From: Xanthomonas citri pv. mangiferaeindicae
Lineage (GTDB): Bacteria; Pseudomonadota; Gammaproteobacteria; Xanthomonadales; Xanthomonadaceae
Direction: 5' to 3'
Assembly (NCBI GenBank): GCA_002240395.1
Contig: CP016836.1
Location: 3,720,001 to 3,784,000 of the forward strand
DNA length: 64,000 nucleotides
Shown: one piece after another, positions 17,112 to 24,788 of the stretch
Layout: every line of letters starts with the position of its first letter
Position numbering within the stretch: position 1 is the stretch's first letter
Program-made: the position numbers and the translations under genes
The notes under the pieces: generated by a model
Database searches by the model: none
The model's input: the letters and a program-made list of their open reading frames with translations, nothing else
Told to the model about the DNA's origin: nothing

Positions 17112-17176
17112 TTTTAACAATTCATGCAAGCCGATACCGCTTCGCGGCACCTCGCCGCTTAATTCAGGCGCTATAT
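17112..17176 (+). other. attC site 2 (end of cassette 1)
   Basis: TTTTAACAATTCATGCAAGC at the left and CCGCTTAATTCAGGCG at the right are the classical attC arms. GATACCGCTTCGCGGC forms the central stem-loop. The left box ends in TAAC as expected; the right core is GCTATAT rather than GTTRRRY, so one core has drifted. The resemblance to Xanthomonas-type attC sites is strong. Confidence 0.85.
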
Positions 17177-17200
17177 AGCTACTACAAGAAGAGGATTCCG

Positions 17201-18061
17201 ATGAGTTCAGAGCAAAGCCAGAAGCCGAAGCGAGATTTATGGGGCCTTTCCAAGGCTGCAAGTCTTGCGGCAATTACCATTGTTCTATGTATAAAAACTC
17301 TGACAACTCCGTTCTCGGTTGCGCTCGATGCCGCCACACTGATTTCGCTACTGCTAGCCCTGTTCGCGATGTGGCTATCGGCGCTTTTTTATTTCAAGGC
17401 AACTGAAACGAGCAACACTTTCTATGACAATACCTACAAGTTCACCCGTGACATAGCTCAGCTTCTTGCCAAGATGGAGAGCGGATTCGGAGAGCGACTC
17501 AGAAATCTAGACGAAGGCTATGCATCAATGCGAAGCTATTTTCAGGCTGGCTCTAAGCCGAACAACCCTGAGGAGATAGAGCGAACGAAGCAAAAGCTTG
17601 AGGAAGAGAAAGAGGATCTTCGGAAGACCATAGAGGCGCGCAATAGCATTGTCCGAGATCTTCTTGAGAGATCGCAGCTGCAGGCTGGAGAGAAAGAACA
17701 GATTACCGAACAACTCAAGCAAAAAGAGAAAGAACTTGAAGATGCTCAGCTTGAGATATCTAAAATCAATAGAAGGATCTTGATGGACAAGGTCAGATCG
17801 AAGGTCTCATCGTCGTCTGCGGAGCTTCCTGAAGACAAAGCTATGAACAGCTTCGCCTTAAGCCATGTTGTGGACAAAATTGGTCGAAGTGAGATCCTAG
17901 AATCGTCACCGCCAAGCATCAGGCGTCGCTTTGAAGAGATTATTCGAAATCTCCCACCTCGTTTCATCGAAGATCTCCGCGAGCATGGGCTCTACAGGGA
18001 TACCCTCACACACTCAGGAATCGCTTATCTTCGGGCTTTGGCCGGTCGCGGCGCCGGATAA
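17201..18061 (+). CDS. integron cassette membrane protein with long coiled coil
   Basis: The product is 286 residues. Two transmembrane helices (about 20-32 and 43-66, AATLISLLLALFAMWLSALFYF) form a hairpin. A cytoplasmic coiled coil runs from about 115 to 200 (EERTKQKLEEEKEDLRK and QITEQLKQKEKELEDAQLEI). A helical C-terminal domain of about 70 residues ends LAGRGAG. GAGG lies before the ATG. Membrane hairpin plus coiled coil plus a small end domain is a layout shared by several phage-defence effectors, but no known domain is recognised. It is the only gene of the second cassette and has the low GC and AAG/GAA-rich codon use of that cassette. Confidence 0.75.
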   Translation: MSSEQSQKPKRDLWGLSKAASLAAITIVLCIKTLTTPFSVALDAATLISLLLALFAMWLSALFYFKATETSNTFYDNTYKFTRDIAQLLAKMESGFGERLRNLDEGYASMRSYFQAGSKPNNPEEIERTKQKLEEEKEDLRKTIEARNSIVRDLLERSQLQAGEKEQITEQLKQKEKELEDAQLEISKINRRILMDKVRSKVSSSSAELPEDKAMNSFALSHVVDKIGRSEILESSPPSIRRRFEEIIRNLPPRFIEDLREHGLYRDTLTHSGIAYLRALAGRGAG

Positions 18062-18120
18062 CAATTCATTTAACTTGAGCCCGCTTCGCAAGTCATATTA
18101 ATTCCTATTTTATATGGGAA
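18055..18120 (+). other. degenerate attC-like site 3 (end of cassette 2)
   Basis: GGATAACAATTCATTTAACT is a normal left arm and CCCGCTTCGC a normal centre, but the right arm TTAATTC runs into AT-rich sequence without a GTTRRRY core. It looks like an attC whose right half has been lost, marking the decayed end of the array. Confidence 0.6.
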
Positions 18121-18319
18121 ATTAATTTATCTGCAATACGTCTAAACACCAAGAGCATGCGCCTAAGGAAATACACGCATAGAAGAACAAAGAATTTTCC
18201 GATTCGGCCAAACCATGGATACTTCCGCTCATCGACCAGACAAGAAGTCTTGATAATTACATCTCTAGGATTGCCTTGCTCCTTCAGACGGCACTCGAAG
18301 TACTCACGAGTGTATGTAA

Positions 18320-18442
18320 AGACGCTCGACGTCGCACCACATCTTCACCAAGCCAAGTCATTACCCCCTCTCGATCCCGCACCCCAAGAAAGACCTCGAC
18401 CGGGGACTGGTGGCGAAACTGAAGAAGGCCGCAGGCATTTGA
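18320..18442 (+). pseudogene. hicA: hicA toxin remnant (C-terminal part only)
   Basis: The frame SHHIFTKPSHYPLSIPHPKK...GLVAKLKKAAGI, ending in TGA at 18440, is the C-terminal two-thirds of a HicA mRNA interferase, including the catalytic-histidine SHH. A TAA stands in frame at 18317, immediately upstream, and no N-terminal HicA sequence (a start followed by a short basic helix) is present in any frame. The toxin has therefore lost its head at the border of the low-GC region and should be inactive. hicB follows ten bases later. Confidence 0.85.
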
Positions 18443-18451
18443 GGAGGCCCT

Positions 18452-18844
18452 ATGCGCTATCCAATCGCAATCGAACCGGGCGATGACGGCACGGCGTTCG
18501 GTGTTGTCGTTCCCGATCTCCCGGGCTGTTTTTCGGCCGGCGACACGATCGACGAGGCCATGACGCATGCTGAAGAGGCGATCCATCACTGGATCGAGGC
18601 CGCCATCGATCAGGGCATGGAGATTCCTGCGCCCTCCACCGTGGCGCGCTGGGCGAACGAGGACGATTACTCGGGCTGGACGTTCGGCTTCGTCAAGGTC
18701 GATCCCGCCGCGCTCGACGATCGAATCGAGCGGGTGAATATCAGTATTCCGCGCCGCGTGCTGCATCGGCTCGACGAGCGGGCCCGGGCGGCCGGCGAAA
18801 GCCGGTCGGGTTACATCGCCCGGATGGCGCTTGGCGCCCCGTGA
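18452..18844 (+). CDS. hicB: HicB-family antitoxin
   Basis: The product is 130 residues. The N-terminal HicB fold (MRYPIAIEPGDD...VVVPDLPGCFSAGDTIDEAMTHAEEAIHHWIE) is complete. A C-terminal ribbon-helix-helix segment (RVNISIPRRVLHRLDERARAAGESRSGYIARMA) should bind DNA. GAGGAGG overlaps the end of the hicA remnant. With the toxin truncated, HicB is an orphan that could neutralise other HicA toxins or act only as a repressor. Confidence 0.92.
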   Translation: MRYPIAIEPGDDGTAFGVVVPDLPGCFSAGDTIDEAMTHAEEAIHHWIEAAIDQGMEIPAPSTVARWANEDDYSGWTFGFVKVDPAALDDRIERVNISIPRRVLHRLDERARAAGESRSGYIARMALGAP

Positions 18845-18869
18845 CGGGTAAGCACTCGGGCAAGTGAGC

Positions 18870-18896
18870 AGCCCCGCTTCGTGCGGGGCTTCTTTG
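18870..18896 (+). terminator. rho-independent terminator after hicB
   Basis: AGCCCCGC (18870-18877) pairs with GCGGGGCT (18883-18890) across TTCGT and is followed by TCTTTGT. It isolates the hic unit from the peptide/P450 locus downstream. Confidence 0.8.
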
Positions 18897-19006
18897 TAGG
18901 ACCTTCGAATGTCCCGCGACTCGTCCGTCTCGACGCCGCTGCGCGCATTCTCTGCCCAACGCGCTGCCATGGCACCCCCCCTTTAGAGCAGCGGCGCGGC
19001 CAGCGA

Positions 19007-19036
19007 TTGCACGCAACCAAAAACTGTGCCTAGACT
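19007..19036 (+). promoter_or_regulatory. possible sigma-70 promoter of the peptide/P450 unit
   Basis: TTGCAC (19007-19012) and TAGACT (19031-19036) are separated by 18 bases. They lie about 170 bases before the precursor peptide gene and after the hicB terminator. This is a weak-consensus match only. Confidence 0.35.
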
Positions 19037-19203
19037 GGCGGCGCGGATCGCGGCGCTTGTGGGGGAAGATGCGCAGACGCATCGGTTCGCGCTAGGACAG
19101 TTGGAACGCAACGGGTGTCGGTATGTCCCGCGGTCGGTTTGCGGTCGTATCGGCGGTTTGCCCCGTTGTTCTCGATCTCATGACGACACAAGGAGACAGG
19201 ATC

Positions 19204-19302
19204 ATGAAGCGTTTCGTGCGTTCGGTGCTGCGTACCGGGTCTGGCCGCCAGAAGGCCGTGTGGAAGTACGCCTACCTCTGGCCGAGCATCTATCTGGGCT
19301 GA
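19204..19302 (+). CDS. candidate RiPP precursor peptide (32 aa)
   Basis: An ATG preceded by AAGGAG with an eight-base gap opens a 32-codon frame. The first 21 residues are strongly basic (MKRFVRSVLRTGSGRQK...) and would be the leader. The C-terminus WKYAYLWPSIYLG is dense in Trp and Tyr. The next gene, 68 bases downstream, is a cytochrome P450, and the two are separated by an attenuator hairpin. Short precursors whose aromatic residues are crosslinked by a P450 are known in the biarylitides, atropopeptides and cihunamides. This sequence is not one I recognise, so it would be a new member or family (inference). It is too short for most gene callers. Confidence 0.62.
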   Translation: MKRFVRSVLRTGSGRQKAVWKYAYLWPSIYLG

Positions 19303-19319
19303 GTCGCGCGTCGACACTG

Positions 19320-19355
19320 CGCCGCGTAGCGTCATGCTGCGCGGCGTTTGTTTTG
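19320..19355 (+). terminator. attenuator-like hairpin between precursor peptide and P450
   Basis: CGCCGCG (19320-19326) pairs with CGCGGCG (19340-19346). AGC and GCT extend the stem past a mismatched T/G, around a GTCAT loop. TTTGTTTTG follows. The stem and T-rich tail should terminate a fraction of transcripts and so give more peptide message than enzyme message, as is usual in peptide operons. Confidence 0.7.
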
Positions 19356-19370
19356 TGGAGAAGGACATCC

Positions 19371-20522
19371 ATGCTCGACAAGCTCCCCGTCGTGGGCCGA
19401 TTCCTGGGCGGCCGCGTCGCCGACAACGCGGGTTGGCGCCGCATGAAGGCGTTGCTGCGCAAGTGCGAGCGCCGGCCGGTCTACCGTGCCTGGATCGGTG
19501 ATGTGGTGGTGTGCGATGCCGCGCTGGCACGCCGGGCCTTGCTCGACAGCGACAACTGCCTGGCGCGCGAGCCGAGCGTGTGGCAGTTCGGCGACAAGCA
19601 GCGGGTGCCCGCCGCCACGGTCACCGAACTCAACCGCTGGCTGCACGGTGCGGCCGCTCGGCACGATGTCGATGCGGCAGCGCGTGTCGCGGTCGTGGCG
19701 CTCGCGGCGGCCTCGGGCGATCTGCATCGCGCCGCCCTGCTGGCCGCGCTCGATTCGGTCGCTGACATGCTGGGCTTCGACTGCAATCCCGAACTGGCAG
19801 CCGCGGTCCGGGTGTACATCGGCGATGTCTTCCACGCCAAGCTCGTCAATGCGCAACTCGACGATGCGCAGATCGCACGCGCCCAGGGGCTGGCCTCGCG
19901 GGTCGCGGCGATGCTCACGACCTGCGATGCCGAGCTGCCGGCGGTGTTGCGTACCGATGGCGTCCTGACGGGAGCCGCGCGCGGCGAGGTCTACCTGCAC
20001 GCCGTGCTGTCGGTGGTCGGCGCGTCGGGCGTGATGCTGGCGTGGCTCGCGTGCGTGTTGCACATGGACGCGGTGGCCGGCATCGACACCTCCGCCGAGA
20101 CGCGGGCCCTGCTGTTCGCCTGCAAGCCCGAGCACGTCGCGCTGGAGTTGCTGCGCCTGTGGCCGCCGGCCTCGGCGCATGGCCGACGCGTGCTCAAGGA
20201 CCATCAGGTGGGGCCGGTCAAGGCGCTGCGCGACGACGACCTGGTGATTCCGGTGTTCGTGTTGCATCGGCATCGCGACGCCTGGCCCGATGCGCGCGCC
20301 TTCGCGCCCCAGCGCTGGCAGGAGGACCCACGACCGGCCGCATTCATGCCCTTCTCCGCTGGCCCTGGCGCCTGCATCGGCTCGCAATTCGAGATCCGCT
20401 GGCTGGCGGCCGTGGTGCGGCATGCAGCGGTACTGGACAGCCTGCGGCTCGTCCAGCTGGGCAGGTCGCCGTGCGCGAACACGATGTTTTCCCCGCCGCG
20501 GTGCCGGCTCGAGGCGCCCTGA
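19371..20522 (+). CDS. cytochrome P450, candidate peptide-crosslinking enzyme
   Basis: The product is 383 residues. The ExxR pair is E259/R262 (ELLRLWPP), and the haem loop FSAGPGACIG places the cysteine ligand at 335. HRHRDAWPDARAFAPQRW precedes it, as in soluble bacterial P450s. The I-helix region (AVLSVVGASGVMLAW, about 211-225) lacks the usual acid-threonine pair of monooxygenases. GGAGAAGG six bases before the ATG decides the start. Overall length is a little short of the usual 400. The gene directly upstream encodes the 32-residue aromatic peptide, so crosslinking Trp/Tyr side chains of that peptide is the leading hypothesis. A stand-alone hydroxylase is the alternative. Redox partners are not encoded nearby. 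Confidence 0.88.
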   Translation: MLDKLPVVGRFLGGRVADNAGWRRMKALLRKCERRPVYRAWIGDVVVCDAALARRALLDSDNCLAREPSVWQFGDKQRVPAATVTELNRWLHGAAARHDVDAAARVAVVALAAASGDLHRAALLAALDSVADMLGFDCNPELAAAVRVYIGDVFHAKLVNAQLDDAQIARAQGLASRVAAMLTTCDAELPAVLRTDGVLTGAARGEVYLHAVLSVVGASGVMLAWLACVLHMDAVAGIDTSAETRALLFACKPEHVALELLRLWPPASAHGRRVLKDHQVGPVKALRDDDLVIPVFVLHRHRDAWPDARAFAPQRWQEDPRPAAFMPFSAGPGACIGSQFEIRWLAAVVRHAAVLDSLRLVQLGRSPCANTMFSPPRCRLEAP

Positions 20523-20570
20523 GCATCGCCGGCCTTCGATGGCCGACGCGATGATGCGCGCCGCCCTCGC

Positions 20571-22649
20571 CTAGCGTAGCGGCGGCGCGGCGTCCAACGC
20601 CTCGCACAGCCGGTTGCGGCTTTCCTCCAGCCCGGATTCGGTACGGTGGATGCGTACCGGAACGCGGCCGTCGCGACGGCCAAGGATCCGGCACACGGTG
20701 GCCTGCAGGGTTTCCGGGTCGTCGTCGAAATCGCCGTGCCGGGTTGCGGCGCTGCCGTCGGCCACCGTGGCGGGCGGTTCGCGCGCGGGCGACGGGATCC
20801 AGTCCAGGCGATCGGTGGCCAGCAGGTCGCGGATGCCGGCGTGGGCCTCGATGAAGCGGGCCATGCCCAGCAACGGGGTGCCATGGCGGTGTTCGCTGCG
20901 TACCCAGCTCCGCGCCCGGACCTCGAAGGCATGGGCCACGAGGTACAGCAGGGACTTGTTGTAGACGCGCGCGCAATGGTCGTCCTGCTCGGCACGGTCG
21001 GTCAGCGTGAACAGCGCGGCGTGGCCGATGCGTTCGTTTTGCAGCGCCGGCAGGAAGGTCTGCTCGAACAGGTCCATGGTCATCGCGGGCGCCCATAGCG
21101 TGAGGCTGGCGATACGCTGGCCGATGCCCTGCATCGTGGCGGCCGGGCCGTCGGCGACGCGGCCGTCGCCGGTCAGCAACTGCGCCAGCGGCGCCAGCAG
21201 CACCGCCCCGGCGCTGTGGCCGACCAGGTGCAGTTCCACGTCGGGGTCGGCCTGCATCCATTCGCCCAGGAGGCGGGCGACCTGGGCCGCGCCGCCGGCT
21301 TCGGTGATCGCATCGCCGCTGCGCACGACGGCATTGGTTGCCAGCAGGGCGTTCTCCTTCATTTCGTCCCACAACGCCTTGCCGCCCAGAGCGCGGGCCA
21401 GTGGCTCGATGGTGTCGTCGACGCGGTCGAGCAGCAGGCCCTTGGCGCGGTCCATCAGCCCCTCGGTGCGCGGGCGCACGGCATCGCGCAGCAGGTTGCC
21501 CAGCGTGTTCCAGAAGCCGGTCTTCCAGACGAAGCACAGCGGATAGACCTGCTGCGGCAGCATCAGCTCGCGCAGATCGGCGACGCGCTGGATGGCGGCT
21601 TCCTCGGGCACCAGGCCGCCGTGCGCATAGAGCGCGATGCGCTTCTTCGGCCAGTCGCGGGTGATGCGCGGCAGATCGTCGCGCACCAGGTGGCGCACGG
21701 CGTCCTGGCTGGTGCCGAAGCGGCCGGTCGTGCGCAGGCGGCCGTCGTTGCCCAGGCTGACGATGTGCGGGCGCAGGTCGGCCTGGGCGTAGCTGTTGGA
21801 CTGACGGGCCAGGAACGAGTTGCTGGTGGCCGTGGCCTGGACGCGCTGCAGGCGCACCGGCACGGCCAGCCGCGCCACCCAGACGTCGGTGCCGCGCTGC
21901 AGCCATTCGTCGTAGCTCACCCAGCCGTAACCGCGTCGGCCCCAGCGCGTGCCCCAGGAGTTCTGTAGCCAGAAGCCATCGCGGTCATAGCCGACGATCG
22001 CGAACGCATGCCAGCCGGCGACCGGCTGCTCGGCCCAGGTGATGACGCCGGTGGCCGGTGGCGCGAGCCAGCCGTCGTGCACGGCGGCCGAGGCGTAGAG
22101 CACGCCGGCCTCGGCAAAGGCAGCATGCATCGCCACCAGGTCCTTGTGGTTGACGCGGTAGTAGGCGCCGAGCGGATGTTCCTGCGCGGCCCGGGCGCGT
22201 TCCTCGGTGTAGACCTCGTGCAGCGGCCCGGGGCGGGCCGGCCAGCACTCTTCGGCGCAGACACCGTGGCGGTGCCAGCCCTTCATCGCGCCGCGGCAGC
22301 TCGAGCCGGTGTAGTCCTCGCCTTCCCATTCGTCGTAGCGGCGTGCCATGTCGTAGAGCATGCGCGTGCTCACGCGCCGAGTGACCGGCTCGGGCCGGCG
22401 GCGGCGCAGCAGTGTGTGGGCCACGGTGGCCAGGCCGTAGGCGGTGCAGGCGCCGTCGCTGCGCTGGTCGAGCACGGGCACCTTCAGCGCGAGGAAGTGC
22501 TCGAGCGGCATCTCAGAGGGCACGTCGACCAGCGTGGGCTCGAACATGCGGTCGCGGAAGTCGGCGGTGTCGGGCCGGGCGTCGAACAGCCGCGGCGTGG
22601 CCGCCGTGGTGCGCAGCGCCTTGCCGGCGCGGGTCGTCGTGGTCGCCAT
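20571..22649 (-). CDS. papain-like (C1) peptidase fused to an alpha/beta hydrolase
   Basis: The product is 692 residues. Residues about 55-290 are a C1 peptidase: VLDQRSDGACTAYGLA contains the active Cys, and GWHAFAIVGYDRDGFWLQNSWGTRWG the His and Asn. There is no signal peptide or propeptide. Residues about 350-690 are an alpha/beta hydrolase with ALYAHGGL (oxyanion strand) and HLVGHSAG (nucleophile Ser). AGGAGG is well placed before the ATG. The combination suggests cleavage of ester and peptide bonds in the same compartment. It converges on the P450 gene; whether it processes the neighbouring peptide is unknown and no sequence feature demands it. Confidence 0.85.
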   Translation of the reverse strand: MATTTTRAGKALRTTAATPRLFDARPDTADFRDRMFEPTLVDVPSEMPLEHFLALKVPVLDQRSDGACTAYGLATVAHTLLRRRRPEPVTRRVSTRMLYDMARRYDEWEGEDYTGSSCRGAMKGWHRHGVCAEECWPARPGPLHEVYTEERARAAQEHPLGAYYRVNHKDLVAMHAAFAEAGVLYASAAVHDGWLAPPATGVITWAEQPVAGWHAFAIVGYDRDGFWLQNSWGTRWGRRGYGWVSYDEWLQRGTDVWVARLAVPVRLQRVQATATSNSFLARQSNSYAQADLRPHIVSLGNDGRLRTTGRFGTSQDAVRHLVRDDLPRITRDWPKKRIALYAHGGLVPEEAAIQRVADLRELMLPQQVYPLCFVWKTGFWNTLGNLLRDAVRPRTEGLMDRAKGLLLDRVDDTIEPLARALGGKALWDEMKENALLATNAVVRSGDAITEAGGAAQVARLLGEWMQADPDVELHLVGHSAGAVLLAPLAQLLTGDGRVADGPAATMQGIGQRIASLTLWAPAMTMDLFEQTFLPALQNERIGHAALFTLTDRAEQDDHCARVYNKSLLYLVAHAFEVRARSWVRSEHRHGTPLLGMARFIEAHAGIRDLLATDRLDWIPSPAREPPATVADGSAATRHGDFDDDPETLQATVCRILGRRDGRVPVRIHRTESGLEESRNRLCEALDAAPPLR

Positions 22650-22786
22650 GCTGCCTCCTGCGTGCCTGCGTCGAACGCGGCCGATGCCTGCCACCGGCCT
22701 TGGCGGATGCCCGGGTGCAGTGTGCACCGGTTGCAGGTCGCCGTCGCGGCAGCGTGCGCGGGGGCGGTCGCATCAGCCGCGACCGA

Positions 22787-23557
22787 TCAGTCCTTGACCA
22801 GGCCGCCGTCGACGACGAGGTTCTGCCCGGTCACGGCGCGGGCCCATGGCGAGGCGAAGAACAGCACCGCGTCGGCGAATTCGGCCGGCGTGGTCACGCG
22901 GCGCAGCGGGGTGCTGGCGGCGATCAGGTCGAACACCGCCTCGGGGGTCGCGGCGCTCGCATCGGTGGTCCGCAGCAGCCCGCCCGACAGCATATTCACG
23001 GTGATGCCGTGCGGACCGAGGTCGGCGGCCATCGTGCGCGTGAGCGAGAGCAGCGCGGCCTTGGCCGCTGTGTAGTCGTGGTACGGGACGACCGGGTTCT
23101 GGAACAGGTTGGTGCCGATGTTGATCACGCGCCCGAAGCCGCGCTCGCGCATGCCGGGCGCGGCGGCCTGGATCGTATTCAGTGCCCCGCGCACGCTGCC
23201 CTCGAACTGCGCGGAAAACCGCGTCCATTCGATCGTCTCGCCCTGCGGGCGGGCATCGCCGTCGAACGCGAAATCGACGAGTGCGTTGTTGACCACGGTG
23301 GTCACCGGCGCACCGAACCGGACGCGCGCTTGCTCGAACAACGCCGCGACCTGCTTGGGGTCGGTGACATCGGCGCGCAGCGAGAGCGCGCGCTCGGGAC
23401 CAAATTCGTCCTGCAGCGCCTGCGCGGCCGCAGCACTGCGGAAATGATTGACCACCACGCGTGCGCCCTGGCCCAGGAACGCGCGCACGATCGCGGCCCC
23501 CAGGCCGCGGGCGCCACCGGTGACGAGGACGATCTGGTCGGAGAGCGGGAGGGACAT
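22787..23557 (-). CDS. short-chain dehydrogenase/reductase
   Basis: The product is 256 residues with the NAD(P)-binding TGGARGLG (about 13-20), NNALVDF in place of NNAG, and the catalytic YTAAK. The residue 13 positions before the Tyr is Thr instead of the usual Ser (NIGTNLF), a substitution found in some active SDRs. The family reduces 3-oxoacyl-ACP and related carbonyl compounds; the substrate here cannot be assigned. No strong ribosome site is present, so the start is less certain. A repeat-filled intergenic region lies upstream. Confidence 0.82.
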   Translation of the reverse strand: MSLPLSDQIVLVTGGARGLGAAIVRAFLGQGARVVVNHFRSAAAAQALQDEFGPERALSLRADVTDPKQVAALFEQARVRFGAPVTTVVNNALVDFAFDGDARPQGETIEWTRFSAQFEGSVRGALNTIQAAAPGMRERGFGRVINIGTNLFQNPVVPYHDYTAAKAALLSLTRTMAADLGPHGITVNMLSGGLLRTTDASAATPEAVFDLIAASTPLRRVTTPAEFADAVLFFASPWARAVTGQNLVVDGGLVKD

Positions 23558-24087
23558 CGGCAAATCCGTAAAAGCGAGGACAGTCGGCAAGCATGCCATT
23601 GCTGCGCGGGTTGAAGGCGCGTGCGACCAGCGGATCGGAATGTGCGAGAAGCACGCCCATCCCAGCCCTCCAACGGTAAAGGGCGCAATGTCCCGCAAGT
23701 GGGGGGGAAGGAGTAGCACGCGCGCCCTTCACTGCAAATGGAAACGAAGTAACCCGTGCAGAGACGCATAGACACATCCGCCGCAAGGAACAACGCGCGC
23801 AGCGTCTCGGAGGGGAGCAGACCCAGGCATGAAAAGCGCCCCCCATCCCAACCTTCCACCCGTAAAGGGCGCAATGCCCCGCAAGCGGGGGAAGGAGCAA
23901 AGCGGGGCGTCATCCTGACTGCAAGCGGGGAACGAAGTAGCCGCGTGGCGTTGCAAGGTCACCTCCCCCACGCGTGGGGGAGGTCGACACGCGCAGCGTG
24001 GCGGGTGGGGGCACGGACTGGCGCGATGGCGCCCCCCCCACGAACACGCATGCGAGAGCACAACGCACGTCATGCGCCATCCACGGC
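23558..24087. repeat. intergenic block of GC-rich palindromic repeats
   Basis: Two copies of a CCCATCCCAACCTTCCACCC-type element with a GGGCGCAATG centre lie at about 23655-23712 and 23841-23899. A CACCTCCCCCACGCGTGGGG-type element followed by GAGGTCGACACGC lies at about 23960-24018. The same families recur near 27.9, 28.0, 45.2 and 45.4 kb. They form hairpins and lie only between genes, like REP/ERIC elements. No gene is present. Confidence 0.75.
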
Positions 24088-24738
24088 TTACCTGTCTGCA
24101 GCCCCGGCCTCGTCCGTAATCGCGGTATCTGCCGACACCCCCGCCTCGCCCGCCTCGCCCGCCTCCCGCTTTGCCTGCGCCGCGATCTGCCTGTCGACCA
24201 TCGCGTCGAACGGGGCGAGCAACGCCTCGAAGCCGCCGCCGGGCTCGAGCACGTCGAGTGCGGCGGCGATCGCTTCGACGGTCGCGAGCGCATGCGGTTC
24301 GCGGGCGCGGCGCACGCGGTAGCGCGAGAGCCGGTCCGGCGCGAGCGCCAGGCGCGGCAGCGCGGCGAGCTCGGGGTTCAGGCGCAGCAGGCGACGCGCC
24401 GTGCGCCAGGTGCCGTCCGGCACGACGAGCAGCGTCTGCGCGCCCTCGCCTGCCGCCGTCCAGGCCTCGGGATCGACGGCCGTCTCGCCCGGAAACAGCA
24501 GCAGCGCACGCACACCGGGCGCCTCGAGCCAGGCCGGCAGGTCGGCAAACCGCTCGCCCACCCACAGCGTGGCGTGGCGCAAGCCGAGGGCGGCCAGCCG
24601 CGCGGTGTTGAGCGGATGCGCGGCCTCGTCGGGGTGCTGCAGCACGAGGACCCGACTGCGACTGGGCAGATCGGGGATCCACGCGCACAGGCAATGCGAG
24701 ACCGGGCGCAGGCAGCGGGGGCAGCGGATGCGGGCCAT
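24088..24738 (-). CDS. tapT: DTW-domain tRNA-uridine aminocarboxypropyltransferase
   Basis: The product is 216 residues. It opens with a zinc-type CPRCxxPxxHCLC (about 5-18) and contains VVPDGTWRTAR, the DxTW motif of the DTW domain (about 106-116). Members such as TapT (YfiP) add an acp group to uridine in the tRNA variable loop using S-adenosylmethionine. The last 25 residues are an alanine/glutamate-rich tail of no known function. It is transcribed away from the dadA region. Confidence 0.9.
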   Translation of the reverse strand: MARIRCPRCLRPVSHCLCAWIPDLPSRSRVLVLQHPDEAAHPLNTARLAALGLRHATLWVGERFADLPAWLEAPGVRALLLFPGETAVDPEAWTAAGEGAQTLLVVPDGTWRTARRLLRLNPELAALPRLALAPDRLSRYRVRRAREPHALATVEAIAAALDVLEPGGGFEALLAPFDAMVDRQIAAQAKREAGEAGEAGVSADTAITDEAGAADR

Positions 24739-24788
24739 GGCAAGGGCGGGCGTCGGTGAGACGTTGGGCGGACGCGCTGTCCGCCGTC

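Larger units (their letters stand above)
16434..18120 (+). mobile_element. integron gene-cassette array without a visible integrase (CALIN-like)
   Basis: Three attC-like sites (about 16434, 17112 and 18055) bracket two single-gene cassettes, both read on the plus strand and each with its own ribosome site. The cassettes have visibly lower GC and different codon use from the flanks. No intI or attI is seen within the window, so it resembles a cluster of attC sites lacking an integrase, or the distant end of a chromosomal integron, as known from Xanthomonas. The degenerate third site suggests the array is decaying at its right end, where a broken hicA follows. Confidence 0.78.
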
